NCBI GenBank assembly: GCA_017512885.1
Contig: JAFWEP010000001.1
Location: 35,597 to 99,596, forward strand
Direction: 5' to 3'
DNA length: 64,000 nt
Origin: Erysipelotrichaceae bacterium
GTDB lineage: Bacteria > Bacillota_I > Bacilli_A > Erysipelotrichales > Erysipelotrichaceae
In this document: positions 31,513 through 39,997 of the stretch, piece by piece
Layout: each line of letters begins with the position of its first letter
Numbering within the stretch: the stretch's first letter is position 1
The notes under the pieces: generated by a model
Told to the model about the DNA's origin: nothing
The model's database searches: none
The model's input: only the letters and a program-made list of their open reading frames with translations
Made by a program: the position numbers and the translations under genes

Positions 31513-32651
31513 TCGAAACACTCTTCAAAGCTTACGAGGAAAACGACCACTTACGGAATGTGATCCTCCCTTTGACCTTGGGAGTCAAAAGGATCGTTTT
31601 CTTTTCCCGTAAACCTTATGAAGAGAAGTCCTATGCCCCGGCGAAAGCTCTGTATGACAGATACCTGCATACTGAGATCCGCTTTGTGGTGCTTGATGAT
31701 AAGAATGAACGGCAGCAGGTCTGTGAGATCTTCAAAGAGTATCCGGATGCTGCCGTAGACATGTCCGGAAGCCGGTATATCTTACTGCTGCTGTTTGCGG
31801 AAGCGGTACACCATCAGCTCCCGGTCTTTTACTTTGATGCGGAAGAGAATATCGTCAAGGAATACCATCGTCAGGACTATTCCCCGCTGAAACCTTTCCA
31901 GCTCAGTATCGAAGAGATCGTCTCCCTGTCGGGAGGAAGGATCATCCAGCATATCCACAGTGAACCGGATCCGAAGGAGAGATCCATCAACAATCTGATC
32001 CTGAAGACAGTGGAAAGCTGCTACAAAGACTATGACCAGTTCATCTCTTCGATCACGACGGTCGACCGTCTCTATCAGAACAGCAAGCATACTTCCGCGA
32101 CCTGTCATCTGGATAAGGAAACTCTGGACCGATTAAAGAAAGTCCCGCTCAACAAAAAGTTTCAGGAACTGGGCTTATATCATCTGAAAGGCAATACCCT
32201 GACCTTCCGCAGCAGCCGCATCCGGACGCTCTTCGATGTGACCGGCTCCTGGCTGGAATCCTATCTGTTTATCAAGCTGCAGCGTTCCGGCCGCTTCGAT
32301 GATGTGAAGATGTCAGTCGTGATCGATTTCTCCGATCAGGGGGCAAAGTATCCGGTCACCTGCGAGATCGATCTGCTGGCTGCCAAGGACAATCATCTGG
32401 TCTTCATCTCCTGCAAGTCCAACAAGGTCGACAACGTAGCCCTCAACGAGATCGCTCTGCACCGTCTGACCTTCGGCAATGAGCTTTCGGCTGCGGCCGT
32501 AGCGACCGCTGTCGATCTGCCTTCCCGTTCCCCGGCCATCGCTGCCAAGGCAGAAGAGCTTGACGTTTTTATTCTGGACCGGGAGACGCTGGATGATGGC
32601 TGGGATCGGGAACTGGAACGGCTGCTGAAGGAAAAGTTCTCCGTACTGTAA
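31509..32651 (+). CDS. CARF-domain nuclease of the DUF1887/Card1-like type
   Basis: A 380-residue protein. Residues 1 to about 130 have a CARF-like Rossmann pattern, with DMSGSRYILLLLF (84-96) at the place of the usual TGGTK ligand loop. Residues 245-360 match the Card1-type PD-(D/E)xK nuclease: GSWLESYL (246-253), E286-I-D288 and ISCK ending at K303. The glutamate normally two residues before the lysine is serine here (S301), a variant I recall in other Bacillota. Known relatives are switched on by cyclic oligoadenylate in type III CRISPR systems and cut DNA or RNA. No CRISPR or cas gene is visible. It overlaps recR by ATGA. Confidence 0.75.
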   Translation: MIETLFKAYEENDHLRNVILPLTLGVKRIVFFSRKPYEEKSYAPAKALYDRYLHTEIRFVVLDDKNERQQVCEIFKEYPDAAVDMSGSRYILLLLFAEAVHHQLPVFYFDAEENIVKEYHRQDYSPLKPFQLSIEEIVSLSGGRIIQHIHSEPDPKERSINNLILKTVESCYKDYDQFISSITTVDRLYQNSKHTSATCHLDKETLDRLKKVPLNKKFQELGLYHLKGNTLTFRSSRIRTLFDVTGSWLESYLFIKLQRSGRFDDVKMSVVIDFSDQGAKYPVTCEIDLLAAKDNHLVFISCKSNKVDNVALNEIALHRLTFGNELSAAAVATAVDLPSRSPAIAAKAEELDVFILDRETLDDGWDRELERLLKEKFSVL

Positions 32652-32661
32652 AGGGGGAAAT

Positions 32662-33525
32662 ATGGCCAGTATCGCTTATATCACAGACGGACATATGTTG
32701 GAACTGCACCGGCTGGACAGACGCCGCACCATCAACTTCTGGCGCCCCTCTGCCTCTGTCAACTTCCGCGACTTCGGCAAGGGCGACCTGCTGTTCTTTC
32801 TGGTGAAAGACAAAGCCTATACTTACCGGGGAGAGAAGGGCATCATCGGCTACGGCAGGGCTGCCTCCTTTCATTCCGGCAGTGTAGACACGATGTGGAA
32901 GAACTACGGGGTCGCCAACGGCTATGAGACCAAGGATGCCTTTAAGAAGGCCCTCTGCCGGGTGACCAGGGACCACAGTCTGCCGGAAAAGATCTCCGGA
33001 ATCATTCTGGAGGACGTCATCTTCTTCCAGATGCCGATCTATCTCTCCGAAGCCGGCATGAAGATCCGCAGCAATACCGAGAGCTACCTCTATCTGGAAG
33101 AGGATGTACCGCTGAAACTGCTGGAATTCGGCCGCGACCGTCAGGATCTCTGGTCGGAGACCGACGGTTTCCAGAAACATATCGATGAGGAACAGCTGCG
33201 CTACAGCCTGTATTCCGCTTTATCCACAGTGACCGAACCGGAATTCCCGGAAAGCACCCGCCGCACCCTGCACCGCTGCTGCAACAATTATCTTCGGAAC
33301 CATCCGGAAGCATCTTTCGTGCAGAAGAGCACGATCGAACTGTATACTTTGGAAGAAGACCGTCTGCAGATCCTCTTCCCCCGCAGCCGCAAGGTCGATG
33401 ACCGGCTGTGGTACGGACAGGCTCTGCTGTTGAAGAAAGAGATCGAGAAACATTTCCCGTATGAGGCAAAGATCACTTTCTCTTTCCTGAACGAAGACGG
33501 CACTCTCACGGAATGTGAGCTATAA
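32662..33525 (+). CDS. PUA/EVE-like reader-domain protein, function unknown
   Basis: A 287-residue soluble protein. Residues about 20-135 (INFWRPS, GDLLFFLV, GIIGYGRAASF, MWKNYGVANGY, ISGIILEDVIFF) resemble the PUA-like N-terminal domain of some McrA-type HNH restriction endonucleases, a fold that reads modified bases. No HNH motif follows; the C-terminal half (about 170-287) is unrecognised and ends with a beta-rich segment. It begins 10 bases after the CARF-nuclease gene behind AAGGGGG and probably acts with it. The domain match is from memory of the family pattern and needs a profile search. Confidence 0.6.
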   Translation: MASIAYITDGHMLELHRLDRRRTINFWRPSASVNFRDFGKGDLLFFLVKDKAYTYRGEKGIIGYGRAASFHSGSVDTMWKNYGVANGYETKDAFKKALCRVTRDHSLPEKISGIILEDVIFFQMPIYLSEAGMKIRSNTESYLYLEEDVPLKLLEFGRDRQDLWSETDGFQKHIDEEQLRYSLYSALSTVTEPEFPESTRRTLHRCCNNYLRNHPEASFVQKSTIELYTLEEDRLQILFPRSRKVDDRLWYGQALLLKKEIEKHFPYEAKITFSFLNEDGTLTECEL

Positions 33526-33534
33526 GGGGGAACC

Positions 33535-34356
33535 ATGAACGAGATCGTATTGAACAACGGCATCACCATCCCGCAGTTAGGTCTGGGCGTCTTCCGGGTC
33601 AAGGACGGCGAAGAAGCCTACAACGCCGTACGCTATGCCCTGGATGCAGGATATCGGCACATCGATACCGCAGCTGCCTATAAGAACGAAGAGAGCGTCG
33701 GCAGAGCCATCAGAGACAGCGGCATCGCCCGCGAAGACATCTTCGTGACCACCAAGCTCTGGACCGATGATGTCCGGGCCGGAAGGGCCAAGGAAGCCTA
33801 CAAAGAGAGCCTGCAGAAATTAGGCATGAACTACGTTGACCTCTATCTGATCCACTGGCCGGCTGTCGGTTACGAAAAGGCCTGGAAGGATCTGGAAGAC
33901 ATGTATCTGGAAGGACAGATGCGGGCGATCGGTGTATCGAACTTCCATGCCCATCATCTCGCTGACATTCTGCCCACCGCCAGAGTCCTGCCGGCTATGG
34001 ACCAGGTCGAATCCAGTCCCAGCTTCACCAACAGCGAACTGCTGGCCCATATCCGCAGTCTGAACATCCAGCCGGAAGCCTGGAGCCCCTTCGGAGGATC
34101 TCTGGACAAGAACGTCCTGAAGGATGAGAACCTGCTGCAGCTGGCAGCCAAATACGGCAAGAGCACCGCTCAGGTCGTCCTGCGCTGGCATATCCAGCAG
34201 GGAAATGTGGTCATCCCGAAGTCCATCCATAAGGAACGCATTGAAGAGAACCTGCAGGTCTTCGACTTCAGTCTGTCTGACGAAGACGTCGCCCTGATCT
34301 CTTCCTTCAACAAGGATATCCGGGCCGGATCCAATCCTGATACCTTCAACTTCTAA
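33535..34356 (+). CDS. Aldo/keto reductase (AKR5-like)
   Basis: A 273-residue NADPH-dependent reductase barrel. It has the family signatures GYRHIDTAAAYKNEESVG (catalytic Asp and Tyr), LIHWP, GVSNF and the C-terminal IPKSIHKERIEENL. It is close to 2,5-diketo-gluconate or methylglyoxal reductases; the substrate is unknown. It starts nine bases after the reader-domain gene and is probably the last gene of the transcript from dnaX. Confidence 0.92.
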   Translation: MNEIVLNNGITIPQLGLGVFRVKDGEEAYNAVRYALDAGYRHIDTAAAYKNEESVGRAIRDSGIAREDIFVTTKLWTDDVRAGRAKEAYKESLQKLGMNYVDLYLIHWPAVGYEKAWKDLEDMYLEGQMRAIGVSNFHAHHLADILPTARVLPAMDQVESSPSFTNSELLAHIRSLNIQPEAWSPFGGSLDKNVLKDENLLQLAAKYGKSTAQVVLRWHIQQGNVVIPKSIHKERIEENLQVFDFSLSDEDVALISSFNKDIRAGSNPDTFNF

Positions 34357-34364
34357 AGAAAAAC

Positions 34365-34383
34365 AGGCACCCAAGGGGTGCCT
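34365..34383. terminator. Terminator between the aldo/keto reductase and the convergent TetR gene
   Basis: AGGCACCC-AAG-GGGTGCCT forms a perfect stem with A/T-rich flanks. Confidence 0.75.
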
Positions 34384-34401
34384 ATATACTTTAAGTAACT
34401 G

Positions 34402-35064
34402 TTATTTAAATACGAAGTAGGGTTCGATCTCCAGATGGATCTCTTCGGCCAGAGTCCGGGAATATTCGATGATCCTCTCGACGATCTCTGACGGGACCTT
34501 CATCATCAGCAGATTCAGCCGCAGGTGGTAATCCGAGAAGTATTCAAAGCTGCAGTTCAGTTTCCCGTTAAAGAAATCTGTATTGGTGAACCAGGAATGT
34601 CCTTTGATGGCAGAGGAGATCAGTGCTCTCTCGTCATTCTCTTCATCATAGAAGAGATGTTCATCATCCGGGAAGACAACATTCATCAGGTTGAAGTTCC
34701 GGGCGATCTCGATATCGTCCTTACCGAATTCGTAATAGAAACGGAAGACCTTCTCATCTTCATGGAAGACATCGACCAGCAGGCGGGAGATCACCGCATA
34801 CTTCAGTAAAGTACGTTCCTTCGCTTCCTCCGGCATCCGTTCATCAACGATCTGCCGCAGTTTCTGCAGGATCTCGACATAGATCTCGCCGGCCATCGAA
34901 GCCTTGGAAGAAAAGTAATAGGAAAAAGAACCGGGAGAAGTCTTCATCTCCTGTGACAGATGGGCATAAGTCGTTGCGGTGTAGCCGTTGCGATAGAATG
35001 AACGTTTCGCTGCTTCCAGGATCTTTTCCCGGGTCGTCATCCTTCTCTTCATACTCTTCATCAT
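34402..35064 (-). CDS. TetR/AcrR-family transcriptional regulator
   Basis: A 220-residue regulator with an N-terminal helix-turn-helix (TREKILEAAKRSFYRNGYTATTYAHLSQEM) and SPGSFSYYFSSKASM, the usual recognition region. The C-terminal ligand domain is unlike any I recognise. It is divergent from the TelA gene, with 78 bases between them, which may be its target. Two ATG codons are adjacent at the start and no strong ribosome binding site is seen. Confidence 0.85.
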   Translation of the reverse strand: MMKSMKRRMTTREKILEAAKRSFYRNGYTATTYAHLSQEMKTSPGSFSYYFSSKASMAGEIYVEILQKLRQIVDERMPEEAKERTLLKYAVISRLLVDVFHEDEKVFRFYYEFGKDDIEIARNFNLMNVVFPDDEHLFYDEENDERALISSAIKGHSWFTNTDFFNGKLNCSFEYFSDYHLRLNLLMMKVPSEIVERIIEYSRTLAEEIHLEIEPYFVFK

Positions 35065-35142
35065 AGCAGAAAACAGAGGATAATTCTTTAATCGGGAACC
35101 TTTTTACGTTATTATTGAATCAAGAATAAGAGGGTAGTAAAC

Positions 35143-36330
35143 ATGAGTGAAAAAGACGAAAAACAAACTGAAGCGATCAGCCTGACCCTGGAAGCTGAAC
35201 CGCTTACGGAAGAAGCTCAGGAACAGATCGAACTGGCTGTACCGGAAGAGGAAGTCAAAGAAGAAGCGATCAACCCTGCTTTTAATGATGCCAATCTGAC
35301 GGAAGCCGAAAAGAAGATGGTCGATGACTTCGCCAAGAAGATCGATATCACCAACACCACTACGATCCTGCAGTACGGCGCCAATGCCCAGTCCAAGGTC
35401 GCAGACTTCTCCGAGAATGCCTTAAAGAGCGTCAAGACGCAGGACCTCGGCGACATCGGTGATATGATGACCGAACTGGTCGGACAGCTGAAGGGCTTTG
35501 AAGTCCAGAAGGAAGACAACTTCTTCGAGAAGATCTTCAAGAAGGGCAGCAACAAGGTCACCGCTATGCAGGCCCGCTATGATGATGCCGAAAAGAACGT
35601 CGAGAAGATCGCCAAGGTCCTGGAGAACCATCAGGTCACCTTATTGAAGGACATCGCCCTGCTGGATCAGCTCTACGAAAAGAACCAGACCAACATCAAG
35701 GAAGTCTCCATGTATATCCTGGCCGGTCAGAAGAGACTGCAGGAGATCAAGGAGACCGAACTGGTCGAACTGGTCGAAAAAGCCAAGAAGTCCGGAACTC
35801 CGGAAGATGCTCAGGCCGTCAATGACCTGAACAATGCGATCAATCGTTTCGAAAAGAAGCTGCATGACCTGGAACTGACCCACATGGTATCCCTGCAGAT
35901 GGCTCCGCAGATCCGTCTGGTCCAGAACAACGATACCCTGATGTCGGAAAAGATCCAGTCCACCCTGGTCAACACCATCCCGCTCTGGAAGTCGCAGATG
36001 CTGATCGCATTAGGCGTCCATCATTCGCAGGAAGCGATCGAAGCCCAGAATGCGGTCACTGAGATGACCAACCAGATGCTGAAGCAGAATGCCGAGAACC
36101 TGCACATGGCTACGGTACAGACGGCAGAAGCATCCGAGAGAGGCATCGTCGATCTGGAGACGCTCACCGAGACCAACAAGAAACTGATCGATACGCTGGA
36201 AGAGGTTTCCCGTATCCAGAAGGAAGGCCGCGAAAAGAGAGCCGAAGCCCAGAGAGAACTGCGCAAGATGGAGATCGAACTGGCAGACAAGCTCTCTACC
36301 GTTCACGACGACATCCTGCCCAAGAAGTAA
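35143..36330 (+). CDS. TelA-family (toxic anion resistance) protein
   Basis: A 395-residue, highly charged, helical protein of the TelA/KlaA family (Pfam TelA). The body has the pattern LLDQLYEKNQTNIKEVSMYILAG and a long C-terminal coiled coil. Homologues are linked to tellurite and cell-envelope-stress tolerance, but the molecular role is unclear. AGAGGG precedes the start. It ends in a strong terminator. The usual XpaC partner gene is not adjacent. Confidence 0.88.
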   Translation: MSEKDEKQTEAISLTLEAEPLTEEAQEQIELAVPEEEVKEEAINPAFNDANLTEAEKKMVDDFAKKIDITNTTTILQYGANAQSKVADFSENALKSVKTQDLGDIGDMMTELVGQLKGFEVQKEDNFFEKIFKKGSNKVTAMQARYDDAEKNVEKIAKVLENHQVTLLKDIALLDQLYEKNQTNIKEVSMYILAGQKRLQEIKETELVELVEKAKKSGTPEDAQAVNDLNNAINRFEKKLHDLELTHMVSLQMAPQIRLVQNNDTLMSEKIQSTLVNTIPLWKSQMLIALGVHHSQEAIEAQNAVTEMTNQMLKQNAENLHMATVQTAEASERGIVDLETLTETNKKLIDTLEEVSRIQKEGREKRAEAQRELRKMEIELADKLSTVHDDILPKK

Positions 36331-36335
36331 GAGAC

Positions 36336-36362
36336 AAAGGAGGCTGCAGAGCCTCCTTTAAA
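36336..36362 (+). terminator. Terminator after the TelA gene
   Basis: AAAGGAGGC, a six-base loop and GCCTCCTTT. Confidence 0.8.
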
Positions 36363-36373
36363 AAGAAAAGAAA

Positions 36374-36400
36374 TTAGCACTCAACACTTGACAGTGCTAA
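36374..36400. promoter_or_regulatory. CIRCE operator (HrcA binding site)
   Basis: TTAGCACTC-N9-CAGTGCTAA differs from the consensus by one base in the second arm. It overlaps the -35 box of the Hsp20 gene, so HrcA would block transcription until heat stress. Confidence 0.92.
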
Positions 36401-36416
36401 AGAAAAGAACTATAAC
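36388..36416 (+). promoter_or_regulatory. Vegetative promoter of the Hsp20 gene
   Basis: A perfect -35 TTGACA (36388-36393), a 17-base spacer and TATAAC (36411-36416). The leader of about 110 bases up to the start codon has no ORF. Confidence 0.85.
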
Positions 36417-36530
36417 GATAGTGTAAAGAGAATCAGAGAAGATCCTGGCATAGAATCCAAACCCTCCATTCCCCTTACTGATACATAGTTCATCTGTTGA
36501 ACATGAAGAAAGTAAAGGAGGTATGAAACT

Positions 36531-36971
36531 ATGTTGACACCGAAATTATTTACTGAGGATTTATTTGATGACTGGTTCGGACTGGACCGTGAGATGGAAG
36601 ATCTGAACTGTAAGATCTACGGCAAGCGTGCACAGCGCGAGATGCTGACGGATATCCGTGAACACGAAGATCACTACGAACTGGAGATCGATCTGCCGGG
36701 CTTCCATAAGGAAGACATCCAGGTGGAACTGGAGAACGGTTATCTGACCGTTACCGCCACCAAAGGCCATGAACAGGAAGAAAAGAATAAGGAAGGCAAG
36801 ATGGTCCGTCAGGAACGTTACTCCGGTACCATGAGCCGTTCCTTCTACGTGGGCGAAGAGCTGAAGAGCGAAGAGATCCACGGCAAGTACGAAGGCGGTG
36901 TGCTGACCCTGAACATCCCGAAGAAAACACAGAAGCTGGAAAAGAAGGATACCATCCTGATCGAAGGCTGA
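36531..36971 (+). CDS. Small heat-shock protein, Hsp20 family
   Basis: An ATP-independent holdase chaperone of 146 residues. The alpha-crystallin domain (about 40-135) includes YELEIDLPGFHKEDIQVELE and GVLTLNIPK. AAAGGAGGT lies eight bases upstream of the start at 36531. It is controlled by a CIRCE element. Confidence 0.95.
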   Translation: MLTPKLFTEDLFDDWFGLDREMEDLNCKIYGKRAQREMLTDIREHEDHYELEIDLPGFHKEDIQVELENGYLTVTATKGHEQEEKNKEGKMVRQERYSGTMSRSFYVGEELKSEEIHGKYEGGVLTLNIPKKTQKLEKKDTILIEG

Positions 36972-36974
36972 GGA

Positions 36975-36995
36975 GGACCCGAAAGGGTCTTTTTC
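36975..36995 (+). terminator. Terminator after the Hsp20 gene
   Basis: GACCC-GAAA-GGGTC followed by TTTTTCTTT. Confidence 0.8.
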
Positions 36996-37092
36996 TTTGG
37001 GATGTAAACCGACATGTTACATTCTGAACAGGAGAATTTCTTGTGAGGGCCGTCCTTTCTTCATAGAATGAAGACGAAAGAAGGAAAGAACG

Positions 37093-37527
37093 ATGAACGA
37101 AATGGGAAACAAGATCGCCCGGAAACGTAAAGATCTGGGCATGACACAGAGCGACTTTGCCGAAGAATTATCGGTGACCCGCCAGACTGTCAGCCGCTGG
37201 GAAGCCGGCACGGTCTATCCGGATATCGAGAAGATCAATGATATCGCTTCGATCCTGGGCGTCAGCTGCGACTATCTGCTGAAAGACGGTGTGACCGAAG
37301 AAGAGACTCCGGTCCTGACCGGGGTCAGCCGCCTGCTGCAGGAGCTGACCGGGAAGACCGTCCGGCTGAACTTCTTTGAGGATGAAGCAGATTACGATCT
37401 GTTCAATACAGACTGTAAGATCCTGGGGTTCTCCGGCAACTGGATGAAGGTCGAAGCAGAGACCAAGAAAGGGAAGATCGAGAAACTGATCCCGGTCTCT
37501 TCCGTCCTGTCGGTGGAGGTAAAATGA
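37093..37527 (+). CDS. XRE-family regulator with a C-terminal beta-rich domain
   Basis: A 144-residue regulator. Residues 5-62 form an XRE helix-turn-helix (IARKRKDLGMTQSDFAEELS, then TRQTVSRWEAG). Residues about 83-144 form a small beta-rich domain (LTGKTVRLNFFEDEADYDLF, then IEKLIPVSSVLSVEVK). A closely similar domain recurs in the next protein. AGAAGGA precedes the start. The stop codon overlaps the next start by ATGA. Confidence 0.85.
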   Translation: MNEMGNKIARKRKDLGMTQSDFAEELSVTRQTVSRWEAGTVYPDIEKINDIASILGVSCDYLLKDGVTEEETPVLTGVSRLLQELTGKTVRLNFFEDEADYDLFNTDCKILGFSGNWMKVEAETKKGKIEKLIPVSSVLSVEVK

Positions 37528-37895
37528 TGCAGTATCTGGGATTTGTGTTCGGTATCTTCGGACTGATGGCCTATCTTGAACTCTCGGAAATGAAGAAACG
37601 GGTCAGCAGTCTCGAAGAAGAACTGACGAAACTGAAAGGAACTTCCTACCATGAAGATCGTACTTCGCTCCTGCAGGCGGCCCGTTCCTATATCGGGGAA
37701 AAGGTCAGGATCGAACTGAAGGAAGATCACGGAGACGTTGATATCATCAATTACGGCAATACGAAGCATGGCTCGATCGTTATCCAGGAAGCGGATGATA
37801 CCTGGCTGAAGATCACCATAGAGTCCCCGAGAGGCCGGAAAGAAAAACTGATCCGGATGGAATCCATCGAACGGATCACTCTGATCAAAGAATAA
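37524..37895 (+). CDS. Membrane-anchored protein sharing the regulator's C-terminal domain
   Basis: A 123-residue protein with a short N-terminal membrane helix (YLGFVFGIFGLMAYLEL, about 3-20), a coiled-coil segment (MKKRVSSLEEELTKLKG) and a C-terminal domain from about residue 55. That domain reads IGEKVRIELKEDHGDVDII and ends in KEKLIRMESIERITLIKE, parallel to the C-terminus of the upstream XRE regulator. The pair is translationally coupled. It may bind the same ligand or tether the regulator at the membrane. The function is unknown. Confidence 0.75.
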   Translation: MMQYLGFVFGIFGLMAYLELSEMKKRVSSLEEELTKLKGTSYHEDRTSLLQAARSYIGEKVRIELKEDHGDVDIINYGNTKHGSIVIQEADDTWLKITIESPRGRKEKLIRMESIERITLIKE

Positions 37896-37918
37896 AGATC
37901 CCGAATAAGGGATCTTTT
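37894..37918 (+). terminator. Terminator after the XRE pair
   Basis: AAAGATCCC, a six-base loop and GGGATCTTTT. It includes the last base of the stop codon. Confidence 0.8.
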
Positions 37919-38512
37919 CTAACGGATATAGGTGACCTTGTTGCCGGTGCGGGGCAGGGGCTTCCTCTCCGGCAGGCCGTCCTCAGTATCGGGATAGCCC
38001 ACTACCAGCGAGGCATAGATCCTTTCCTCTTCCTGCAGACCGAAGGAAGCGAAGATCCGCCGGATCTCTTCGTTCTCATTGAGCCAGTGCAGCTGATTGA
38101 TGTAGCAGGAGCCAAGATCGAGATCGTTGGCCCTTACCAGCATATTCTCTACGGCTGCCACGCAGTCAGCCATATGGTTGTCGTAGTCCCTGCGGTTGGC
38201 GGTCACGATCAGCACCGGAGCGCCGTAAGTGAAATGATAATTCCCGGCTTTGGACCGGGTGATCGAAGAGACCTTGGAACGGTACATCCCTTCCGTGATC
38301 TCCATCCGGGCAAACTGTTCCTGTACGGTCTTTTCCAGCCGGGCCAGGACTTCCGGATCGCTGATCACGACGAAATGCGTCAGCTGCGAGTTGCCGCCGC
38401 TGGGGGCGTAGCGTCCGGCTTCGATGACTTCCTCGACAAGCTCCTGCGGCAGCGCTTTTTTGAGATAGCGGCGGGTGCTGCGCCGGCTGAGGATCGCCTC
38501 TTTCGTGTTCAT
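37919..38512 (-). CDS. Nitroreductase-family oxidoreductase
   Basis: An FMN-dependent oxidoreductase of 197 residues. The FMN-binding start SRRSTRRYLKKALPQELVEE and APSGGNSQ (about 38-45) are typical of the family. The substrate is unknown. It overlaps the amidohydrolase gene by ATGA, so the two are co-translated. Confidence 0.88.
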   Translation of the reverse strand: MNTKEAILSRRSTRRYLKKALPQELVEEVIEAGRYAPSGGNSQLTHFVVISDPEVLARLEKTVQEQFARMEITEGMYRSKVSSITRSKAGNYHFTYGAPVLIVTANRRDYDNHMADCVAAVENMLVRANDLDLGSCYINQLHWLNENEEIRRIFASFGLQEEERIYASLVVGYPDTEDGLPERKPLPRTGNKVTYIR

Positions 38513-39801
38513 GCCTTCTCCGCCCGCATGACCTTGCCCAGTTCTTCCTCAACGTCCGCTCTTCGCTTATAAGAAGGATCCTTGATCAGCCTGCCGCGGG
38601 CCACGACGTACTTCGGCTGTTTCAGGGCAGTCAGATCCTGCAGCGGATCGTTCTCTACGATCAGCAAGTCCGCTTCCTTGCCTTCTTCCACCGAACCGGT
38701 GATCTGATCGATGCCGGCCAGCTGCGCATTGCGCAGGGTAGCAGTATACAGAGCGAAGCGGGCAGAGACCCCGACATATTTCTCAAACCAGTACAGTTCG
38801 CGCCAGAAGTCATACTGACTGATCCAGGGGCAGCCGACATCATTGCCCAGACCTACCGGGATGCCGTTGGCCAGGGCAGCCTTGCTGCAGTCGCGGATGC
38901 CTTCAAAGACGACCTGTCCGTTATACTGTTCGACTTCCGAGGCATTGGAGATCTTCCGGTCAAAGAAGGCGTAGGGGATGGCCGGGGAGAGGGTCGTGAT
39001 CAGGAAGGCCTTCTTTTCTTTAAAGAGCGAGATGATCTCCTCGTCCGGAGCGGCTCCGTGTTCGATGGAATCGACACCGCAGCGTAAGGCCGTGCGCACC
39101 CCTTCCGGAGATTCCACATGGGCCGCGACCTTGAAGCCCAGACGATGGGCTTCTTCACAGACGGCCTCGATCATCTCCGGCTCCATCTTCATCTCGCCGG
39201 GTTCGCCCTTGACCTTCGCATCCATGACCCCGCCGGTGATCATCAGTTTGATGAGATCGGCTTTCTGCGCCCACAGATGCATGACCTGATCCAGCGCTTC
39301 TTCCTTATTGTGACAGGTTCGGGCGACCGAACCGGCCATATGTCCATGCGGTACGGAGATGCCTTCGTTGGCGGCCAGGATGCGCGGACCGAGCAGTTTT
39401 CCCTGAGCGATCTTATCGCGTACCTTCGTATCGAGATCCTTCAGACCTCCGACCGTCCGGATGGTGGTGACCCCGCTCAGCAGTTCCAGCTTCGCATAGT
39501 GAGCCACGAGCTTCTCCGCTACGGCAGCGGAGACCGGATTGGAGAAGATGGTCTTCACCAGTTTTTCGTTGTCGCGCTGTTTCTTCTGCGGTTTGCCGTT
39601 GCCGGCCAGATGGACATGCATATTGATGAGACCGGGCAGCAGGAAAGCTCCCTTCAGATCGATCCGTTCGCAGTCTGTCGGCAATTGTTCAGGATCACAG
39701 ATCGCTTTGATCTGTTTTCCGTCTATGAGAACGGCTTTTCCGCTCTGCGGTTCCATATTCTCGGTACCATCGAGGATGATCCCGTTTACGAAAGCATACA
39801 T
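38509..39801 (-). CDS. Amidohydrolase-family protein (imidazolonepropionase/prolidase-like)
   Basis: A 430-residue metal-dependent hydrolase of the amidohydrolase superfamily. It has the N-terminal metal motif NMHVHLAG, a histidine in AAHVESPEG, the IEHGAAPD segment, and a metal aspartate in VGLGNDVGCPW. The substrate could be a cyclic amide or an Xaa-Pro or Xaa-Arg dipeptide. The start at 39801 follows a strong GGAGGAGG; the frame stays open a little further upstream. It is followed by the coupled nitroreductase gene. Confidence 0.85.
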   Translation of the reverse strand: MYAFVNGIILDGTENMEPQSGKAVLIDGKQIKAICDPEQLPTDCERIDLKGAFLLPGLINMHVHLAGNGKPQKKQRDNEKLVKTIFSNPVSAAVAEKLVAHYAKLELLSGVTTIRTVGGLKDLDTKVRDKIAQGKLLGPRILAANEGISVPHGHMAGSVARTCHNKEEALDQVMHLWAQKADLIKLMITGGVMDAKVKGEPGEMKMEPEMIEAVCEEAHRLGFKVAAHVESPEGVRTALRCGVDSIEHGAAPDEEIISLFKEKKAFLITTLSPAIPYAFFDRKISNASEVEQYNGQVVFEGIRDCSKAALANGIPVGLGNDVGCPWISQYDFWRELYWFEKYVGVSARFALYTATLRNAQLAGIDQITGSVEEGKEADLLIVENDPLQDLTALKQPKYVVARGRLIKDPSYKRRADVEEELGKVMRAEKA

Positions 39802-39830
39802 AACTTGTACCTCCTCCTTCATTCTAAGGC

Positions 39831-39855
39831 AAAAGAAAAGAACGGCAAGCCGTTC
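39831..39855 (-). terminator. Terminator of the 47-residue ORF
   Basis: On the minus strand GAACGG-CTTG-CCGTTC followed by TTTTCTTTT. It overlaps the stop codon of the small ORF. Confidence 0.75.
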
Positions 39856-39997
39856 ATTTGTCTTCTTTCTTTTCCTGAAGTTCTTTCTGTTTTTCCTTTT
39901 CCATCAGGATCCCTTCAATGATCCCCAGGATGCGGTACTGATCTTTCTCATCCAGTGTTTTAAATGCCTGCAGTAACCTGTTGTCGATCTCTTCCAT
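39854..39997 (-). CDS. 47-residue helical protein resembling an XRE-regulator tail
   Basis: Encodes MEEIDNRLLQAFKTLDEKDQ and on to EKKEDK, 47 residues, all helical and highly charged. The segment LLQAFKTLDEKDQYRILGIIEGIL looks like the C-terminal helix of the XRE regulator encoded divergently at 40114 (FLRLSSEDREDLLQKIEEIF). The upstream ribosome binding site (GAAGG) is modest. A tight terminator follows the stop codon, which argues for a real transcription unit. It may be a dimerisation-tail antagonist or a remnant of a second regulator. Confidence 0.55.
   Translation of the reverse strand: MEEIDNRLLQAFKTLDEKDQYRILGIIEGILMEKEKQKELQEKKEDK

Noticed and set aside
31509..33525. Type III CRISPR accessory locus
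   Set aside because: The CARF-nuclease gene would fit, but no repeat-spacer array, cas10 or other cas gene is visible anywhere in the window.
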